Notes under the pieces: generated by a model
Told to the model about the DNA's origin: nothing
The model's database searches: none
Seen by the model: the letters and a program-made list of their open reading frames with translations, nothing else
Position numbers and translations under genes: made by a program
In this document: piece by piece, positions 7,243 through 10,598 of the stretch
Layout: every line of letters starts with the position of its first letter
Numbering within the stretch: the stretch's first letter is position 1
Assembly: GCA_903924715.1 (NCBI GenBank)
Contig: CAIYCP010000467.1
Span: forward strand, 1-10,598
DNA from: an uncultured beta proteobacterium
GTDB taxonomy: Bacteria > Pseudomonadota > Gammaproteobacteria > Burkholderiales > Burkholderiaceae_B
Length of the DNA: 10,598 nucleotides
Reading direction: 5' to 3'

Positions 7243-7533
7243 TGCTCGCAACTGGCCGATCTCTTGCATTAAATCAGCGATCAATGCTGCAGCATCCAGG
7301 TTGACATCAAACTCGCGCTGTAACCGCGCCACCTGCCGAGCTCGGGCCACTGCCGGGCTCGTAAACACCCACAACTCGGGCTGCTCGGGCTGCTTAAGTG
7401 ACTGCAACACGCCGTGATCGACTAAGGTCACGACCCACTCAATCTGCTGATCGCAAAACCTTGCCAACTCATGAATCGTGATGGGCGCCTGCTCATCGAC
7501 TAATACCGCTGCACATACCGTCACGTTGCTCAT
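7225..7533 (-). CDS. cbpM: Chaperone modulator CbpM
   Basis: A 102-residue protein (E. coli CbpM has 101) that in E. coli binds the J-domain of CbpA and blocks both its DnaK co-chaperone and its DNA-binding activity. The N-terminal part (TIHELARFCDQQIEWVVTLVDHGVL) looks like a MerR-type helix-turn-helix fold. The C-terminal part is helical (ARARQVARLQREFDVNLDAAALIADLMQEIGQLRAEL), as in the family. The start is well fixed: a GGGAG ribosome site (7545-7541) seven bases upstream and a 4-base ATGA overlap with the cbpA stop codon. Being second in a coupled operon with cbpA is the standard arrangement and supports the call. The C-terminus ends within a small inverted repeat. Confidence 0.93.
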   Translation of the reverse strand: MSNVTVCAAVLVDEQAPITIHELARFCDQQIEWVVTLVDHGVLQSLKQPEQPELWVFTSPAVARARQVARLQREFDVNLDAAALIADLMQEIGQLRAELSNR

Positions 7534-8510
7534 GCTGAAACTCCCAAATGACGGCGCGGATTAAACGCCGCAACCTTGGCTAACTGCTCATACGCGGCGC
7601 GCGTGGCTTCGCTGTCCGCAGTGGGCCAAACAATATCAAGCACTAAATACAAGTCGCCCGGCGGATCCCCTGGCAAACCCTTGCCACGCAAACGCAATTT
7701 GCCGCCTTGCTTACTGCCTGCTGCAATATTGACTTCAACGGCCCCGGCCAAGGTTGGGGCGTGCACCTTACCCCCAAGCGCGGCCTCCCAAGGCGTGATG
7801 GGCAATTTCATCGTGAGATCACGACCATCTATTTGATATACGGGGTGCGCAGCAAAATGCACTGTTAAGAACAAATCACCTGCGGCACCCGAACCCTCGC
7901 CCGGCATTCCTTGCCCCGCCAAACGAATCATTTGCCCCGCTTTCACGCCTGCAGGAATTTTGACACTCAACGTGCGATTCACGAGTTGAGGCTGCCCCTG
8001 AGGATCCAATTGCACTGAGCGCAAGCTAAGTTCACGCGTGACGCCAGCAAAGCTGTCCTCAAGCGTGATTTCAATATCTGCGTGATGATCTTCACCACGA
8101 AAGTTTTGTGCCTGGCCTTGACCTGAATCAAATCCTTGACCACGCTCTTGCGTACGTCGTTGTTGCGCCGCCTGTTTAAACAAGCCCGCCATAAAGTCTC
8201 GAAACTCAGCCTGACTCGGCTCAGCTCCATTGGCACCCGAAAATTCAAACCCTCGATCCCAGCCCGGGCCAGGCGCTGCGCCATTGGCGCCCGACACCTC
8301 GGCGGCCACTCCGTCGTAGGCCGCACGTTTTTCAGTGTCGCGCAACACGTCATTGGCTTCATTGACGTCGCGCATCTGCGCTTCGGCGTTTGGCTCTTTG
8401 CTGACGTCGGGGTGATACTTGCGCGCAAGCTTACGATACGCCTTGCGGATATCATCCTGCGAAGCTTCGCGTGGCACTTCAAGGATCTTGTAGTAGTCTT
8501 TGAATTCCAT
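7530..8510 (-). CDS. cbpA: Curved-DNA-binding J-domain co-chaperone CbpA
   Basis: A 326-residue DnaJ homologue (E. coli CbpA has 306) that stimulates DnaK ATPase activity and, in E. coli, also binds curved DNA in the stationary-phase nucleoid. The J-domain spans residues 1-70 with the HPD motif at 33-35. A glycine-rich linker follows at about 70-140 and contains SGANGA twice. The C-terminal client-binding domains follow (about 145-310), with KIPAGVKAGQMIRLAGQGMPG and GSKQGGKLRLRGKGLPG, the two matching barrel motifs. There is no CxxCxGxG zinc finger, so it is a class B J-protein. The next gene, cbpM, overlaps by four bases. No clear ribosome site precedes the ATG. A heat-shock-type promoter lies upstream. 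Confidence 0.95.
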   Translation of the reverse strand: MEFKDYYKILEVPREASQDDIRKAYRKLARKYHPDVSKEPNAEAQMRDVNEANDVLRDTEKRAAYDGVAAEVSGANGAAPGPGWDRGFEFSGANGAEPSQAEFRDFMAGLFKQAAQQRRTQERGQGFDSGQGQAQNFRGEDHHADIEITLEDSFAGVTRELSLRSVQLDPQGQPQLVNRTLSVKIPAGVKAGQMIRLAGQGMPGEGSGAAGDLFLTVHFAAHPVYQIDGRDLTMKLPITPWEAALGGKVHAPTLAGAVEVNIAAGSKQGGKLRLRGKGLPGDPPGDLYLVLDIVWPTADSEATRAAYEQLAKVAAFNPRRHLGVSA

Positions 8511-8535
8511 ATGTGTGGTGGCTCGAGGCGCACCA

Positions 8536-8553
8536 AAAGGGTGGACACCCTTT
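8536..8553. promoter_or_regulatory. 18-base perfect palindrome in the cbpA/cupin divergent region
   Basis: AAAGGGTG-GA-CACCCTTT is symmetric over eight bases per arm. It overlaps the putative -35 element of the cupin promoter and lies at the predicted 5' end of the cbpA transcript. It could be an operator for either gene, or a stem of about seven pairs with a 4-base loop in the cbpA leader. No known regulator site is recognised. Confidence 0.5.
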
Positions 8554-8570
8554 CACAATGGGGCTAAAAC
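8542..8570 (+). promoter_or_regulatory. Candidate sigma-70 promoter for the cupin gene
   Basis: TGGACA (8542-8547, five of six to the -35 consensus) and TAAAAC (8565-8570, four of six to the -10 consensus) are separated by exactly 17 bases. Transcription would begin near 8577, just upstream of the cupin ribosome site AAGGGA (8582-8587). The palindrome at 8536-8553 covers the -35 element. Confidence 0.45.
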
Positions 8571-8586
8571 CTTTAAAACTCAAGGG
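8556..8586 (-). promoter_or_regulatory. Sigma-32-type heat-shock promoter for cbpA-cbpM
   Basis: Read on the minus strand, CCCTTGAG (8586-8579) is followed after 15 bases by CCCCATTG (8563-8556). The E. coli sigma-32 consensus is CCCTTGAA, 13-17 bases, then CCCCATNT, so only the last base of each element differs. Transcription would start near 8549, giving a cbpA leader of about 40 bases. The -35 element is the complement of the cupin gene's ribosome site. Confidence 0.65.
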
Positions 8587-8591
8587 ATATC

Positions 8592-8921
8592 ATGCAAATA
8601 AACAATATTCCGTTTGGCACGACAGATTGGTCAAGTGTTGAAGTCACCGAACATCCAGGCACCACCGGCAAAGCATTTTGGCGCACGCGTCAATTCGGCG
8701 AGATCCGCGTGCGCATGGTTGAATACAGTGCGGGTTACTTGGCAGACCACTGGTGCGAGAAAGGCCACATCTTATTTTGCTTGACAGGCTCTTTACATAC
8801 CGAGCTCAAAGATGGCCGGCATTTTGATCTAACGCCCGGTACTAGCTATCAAGTTGCAGATCATGCTGAACCGCATCAATCATCCACCACAACAGGCGCG
8901 ACACTTTTTATCGTGGATTAA
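8592..8921 (+). CDS. DHCW-motif cupin-fold protein, function unknown
   Basis: A 109-residue single-domain cupin, a small beta-barrel that usually binds a metal through histidines. The family's name-giving motif is present as DHWC at 52-55, with H59 close by (WCEKGH), and a second histidine-bearing strand at H91-H95 (ADHAEPH). The opening IPFGTTDWSSVEVTEHPG and the closing TGATLFIVD are characteristic of this family as I recall it. No enzyme activity is established for the family to my knowledge. The ATG has a strong ribosome site, AAGGGA (8582-8587). It is transcribed alone, divergent from cbpA with a shared 81-base control region, and ends in the pgk terminator region, where its TAA stop forms part of the A-run. 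Confidence 0.88.
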   Translation: MQINNIPFGTTDWSSVEVTEHPGTTGKAFWRTRQFGEIRVRMVEYSAGYLADHWCEKGHILFCLTGSLHTELKDGRHFDLTPGTSYQVADHAEPHQSSTTTGATLFIVD

Positions 8922-8960
8922 AAAAACAACGACTCAATGTTTTGCCATCGAGTCGTTGTT
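8920..8960 (-). terminator. Intrinsic terminator of pgk, possibly bidirectional
   Basis: AACAACGACTC (8925-8935) and GAGTCGTTGTT (8950-8960) form a perfect 11-base stem, extended after one mismatch by ATG/CAT around the loop TTTTGC. On the minus strand the stem is followed by seven T (8926-8920), a classic Rho-independent terminator 28 bases past the pgk stop. On the plus strand it follows the cupin stop but with only a short GTTGTT tail. Confidence 0.88.
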
Positions 8961-8988
8961 CGTCATCACGTCAGTAGCCAAAAACGCT

Positions 8989-10185
8989 TTACCCCGCAGC
9001 GCGTTTTTGCAAAATCTCAACAGCCGGTAGGGTTTTGCCTTCCAGAAACTCTAGAAAGGCGCCGCCCCCTGTTGAGATGTAACCGACTTGATCGGTAATC
9101 CCAAACTTGGCAATCGCAGCCAAGGTATCGCCACCCCCAGCAATTGAAAAACCTGCTGAAGCAGCAATGGCATGGGCCACGACTTCTGTGCCTTTTGCAA
9201 ACGCCTCAATCTCGAACACACCGAGCGGCCCATTCCAGACAATGGTGCCGGCCTGTTTCAAAATCGCAGCGAGCTGAGCAGCGGTTGCAGGACCGATATC
9301 CAAAATCAAATCATCTGCCGACACTTCATTGGCAGACTTTGTCGTGGCCTTGGCCTGCGCTGAAAATTCTTTGGCACACACGACATCGGTTGGAATTGGC
9401 ACAGCCGCGCCGCGCGCCTGCATTTTTTTCATCACTGCGCGCGCCTGATCCAACTGATCGGGCTCAGCTAGAGATTTACCAATTGGCAATCCGGCGGCCA
9501 GCATAAACGTATTGGCAATCCCGCCGCCCACGATCAATTGATCAACCTTATCAGCGAGCGATTGCAAGATTGACAACTTTGTCGAGACCTTTGAACCACC
9601 CACAATCGCCACCAGAGGGCGCTTAGGCGCTAATAGCGCGCGGCCCAAGGCCTCGAGCTCAGCTTGCAACAAAGGGCCCGCACACGCAATAGGGGCAAAC
9701 TGCGCGATACCATGCGTGGTGGCCTCGGCGCGATGCGCCGTACCAAAGGCATCGTTGACATAAACATCGCATAACGCGGCCATTTTTTTAGATAGCTCAG
9801 GGTCGTTCTTTTTTTCACCCTTGTTGACACGGCAATTTTCAAGCAACACGACCTGGCCCGCAGCGACCGTCACACCGTCTACCCAGTTTTGCACCAAGGT
9901 CACGGGCATGCCCATTAAATCGGACAGGCGTTTAGCAATCGGCGCAAGAGAATCTTCAGGATTGAGTGTGCCCTCGGTTGGACGCCCTAAATGCGAGGTC
10001 ACCATGACCGCAGCGCCCGCATCCAGTGCCAAGCGAATACCCGGAACCGAAGCGCGAATACGCGTGTCTTCGGTGATGTTGCCGGCATCATCGAAAGGTA
10101 CGTTCAAGTCAGCGCGAATAAACACACGCTTACCAGACAGTTTGCCGGCCTTTGCCAGCCCAGAAAGAGTTTGAACAGTCGTCAT
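8989..10185 (-). CDS. pgk: Phosphoglycerate kinase
   Basis: This cytoplasmic enzyme reversibly transfers the acyl phosphate of 1,3-bisphosphoglycerate to ADP, giving 3-phosphoglycerate and ATP. It works directly after GAPDH in glycolysis and in reverse in gluconeogenesis or the Calvin cycle. The 398-residue length matches the bacterial family (E. coli 387). Family blocks appear in order: RADLNVP (24-30, substrate-binding R24, D26, N28), SHLGRP, the DAFGTAHR segment, VAIVGGSKVSTKL, VWNGPLGVFE and the nucleotide loop GGGDTLAA. I start at the ATG (10185-10183), which has AGGGA close upstream and begins the conserved region. An in-frame TTG at 10200 would add five residues and lies in the upstream hairpin edge. 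It is downstream of gap on the same strand, 52 bases after its stop. Confidence 0.97.
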   Translation of the reverse strand: MTTVQTLSGLAKAGKLSGKRVFIRADLNVPFDDAGNITEDTRIRASVPGIRLALDAGAAVMVTSHLGRPTEGTLNPEDSLAPIAKRLSDLMGMPVTLVQNWVDGVTVAAGQVVLLENCRVNKGEKKNDPELSKKMAALCDVYVNDAFGTAHRAEATTHGIAQFAPIACAGPLLQAELEALGRALLAPKRPLVAIVGGSKVSTKLSILQSLADKVDQLIVGGGIANTFMLAAGLPIGKSLAEPDQLDQARAVMKKMQARGAAVPIPTDVVCAKEFSAQAKATTKSANEVSADDLILDIGPATAAQLAAILKQAGTIVWNGPLGVFEIEAFAKGTEVVAHAIAASAGFSIAGGGDTLAAIAKFGITDQVGYISTGGGAFLEFLEGKTLPAVEILQKRAAG

Positions 10186-10199
10186 AAATTCCCTAAGCA

Positions 10200-10221
10200 A
10201 AGAGGCCCCGAAGGGCCTCTT
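10200..10221 (-). terminator. UUCG-loop hairpin between gap and pgk
   Basis: On the minus strand AAGAGGCCC, TTCG, GGGCCTCTT makes a perfect 9-base stem closed by the very stable UUCG tetraloop. A short T-rich tail (TCTTTGC) follows. It lies 17 bases after the gap stop and ends just 14 bases before the pgk ATG. It may terminate part of gap transcription or protect the gap mRNA end, lowering pgk relative to gap. Confidence 0.75.
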
Positions 10222-10237
10222 GTATCGTGCGTGATGA

Positions 10238-10598
10238 TTATTTTGCGGTCATCAATGCAATCGTGGTGTCGAGCATGCGGTTGCTAAAGCCCCACTCGTT
10301 GTCATACCAAGACGACACTTTAACGAGCGAACCTGACACCTTAGTCAGCGTCGAGTCAAAGTTGCTTGAGGCTGGATTGTGATTAAAGTCAATCGAAACA
10401 AGCTGCTCAGTTTGATACGTCAGAATGCCTTTGAGCTTGCCTTCAGAGGCAGTCTTGAGAATGGCGTTGACTTCATCTACAGTCGTGTCGCGCTTAGCAA
10501 TAAACGACAAGTCAACCAGTGACACGTTGATGGTGGGCACGCGAATCGCAAACCCGTCTAGTTTGCCGTTCAATTCTGGCAACACCAAACCCACCGCA
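10238..10598 (-). CDS. gap: Glyceraldehyde-3-phosphate dehydrogenase, C-terminal 119 residues (partial)
   Basis: This enzyme oxidises glyceraldehyde-3-phosphate with NAD(P) and phosphate to 1,3-bisphosphoglycerate, the substrate of the pgk product encoded next. The frame is open to the right edge, so the NAD-binding domain and catalytic cysteine are outside the window. The visible part begins AVGLVLPELNGKLDGFAIRVPT, the end of the catalytic domain. It goes on through INVSLVDL to the hallmark SWYDNEWGFSNRML, whose asparagine contacts the nicotinamide in known structures, and ends at TAA (10240-10238). A GTG that could look like a start (10594) is an internal valine codon of the conserved domain. 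Confidence 0.97.
   Translation of the reverse strand, partial: AVGLVLPELNGKLDGFAIRVPTINVSLVDLSFIAKRDTTVDEVNAILKTASEGKLKGILTYQTEQLVSIDFNHNPASSNFDSTLTKVSGSLVKVSSWYDNEWGFSNRMLDTTIALMTAK

Noticed and set aside
7979..8548. 189-codon open frame on the minus strand
   Set aside because: It is a shifted frame of cbpA. The in-frame cbpA product has the intact HPD and C-terminal motifs, so this is not a second gene or a frameshift.
8136..8567. 143-codon open frame on the plus strand
   Set aside because: It lies antisense to the J-domain and linker of cbpA, which has clear family motifs. Its own translation shows no recognisable domain.
10186..10200. TTG start that would lengthen pgk by five residues
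   Set aside because: The TTG sits at the edge of the gap-pgk hairpin, and the ATG at 10185 has AGGGA upstream and a normal family N-terminus.
1..10598. CRISPR array, insertion sequence, tRNA or attachment site
   Set aside because: No regularly spaced repeats, transposase-like protein, terminal inverted repeats of IS type or tRNA-like fold were seen on either strand.

Overview
The window looks like ordinary chromosome of a betaproteobacterium, most likely order Burkholderiales and perhaps Alcaligenaceae-like. This rests on the character of the recognisable proteins: a long Calvin-type class II aldolase, the beta-type GAPDH C-terminus, Mog, and a CbpA/CbpM pair. GC is moderate. I see no insertion sequences, phage genes, CRISPR arrays, tRNA or rRNA. 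No stretch over 300 bases lacks a gene.

Layout from left to right: (1) 1-696, minus: the first 232 codons of class II fructose-bisphosphate aldolase, running off the left edge. (2) 836-2002, plus: a class I SAM-dependent methyltransferase with an NPPW motif and a large N-terminal region of unknown role. (3) 2035-2655, minus: mog, of molybdenum cofactor synthesis. (4) 2770-4245, plus: a PiT-family phosphate transporter, divergent from mog. (5) 7101-4312, minus: a tightly coupled ABC importer operon (ATPase, Tat-exported binding protein, permease) of the nitrate/sulfonate/taurine type with unknown substrate. (6) 8510-7225, minus: the cbpA-cbpM co-chaperone/modulator pair with a 4-base overlap. 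(7) 8592-8921, plus: a small DHCW-motif cupin, divergent from cbpA. (8) 10185-8989, minus: pgk. (9) 10598-10238, minus: the C-terminal 119 residues of gap.

How the genes fit together: gap and pgk form a glycolytic/gluconeogenic (or Calvin cycle) unit on the minus strand, separated by a strong UUCG-loop hairpin. fba lies about 8.3 kb further in the same direction. Related bacteria often have gap, pgk, pyk and fba close together, so the genes between may be an insertion or rearrangement. CbpA and CbpM act together as an Hsp70 co-chaperone and its inhibitor. The three ABC genes make one importer. The methyltransferase, mog, pit and cupin are single-gene units.

The best non-coding signals are in the 81-base cbpA/cupin divergent region. 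It holds a sequence very close to a sigma-32 heat-shock promoter facing cbpA, an 18-base perfect palindrome, and a sigma-70-like promoter facing the cupin gene, all interleaved. An AT-rich pair of inverted repeats lies between cbpM and the ABC operon. I found no convincing evidence of a wholly new system. The most open biological questions are the ABC importer's substrate, the methyltransferase's target, and the control of the cbpA/cupin region.
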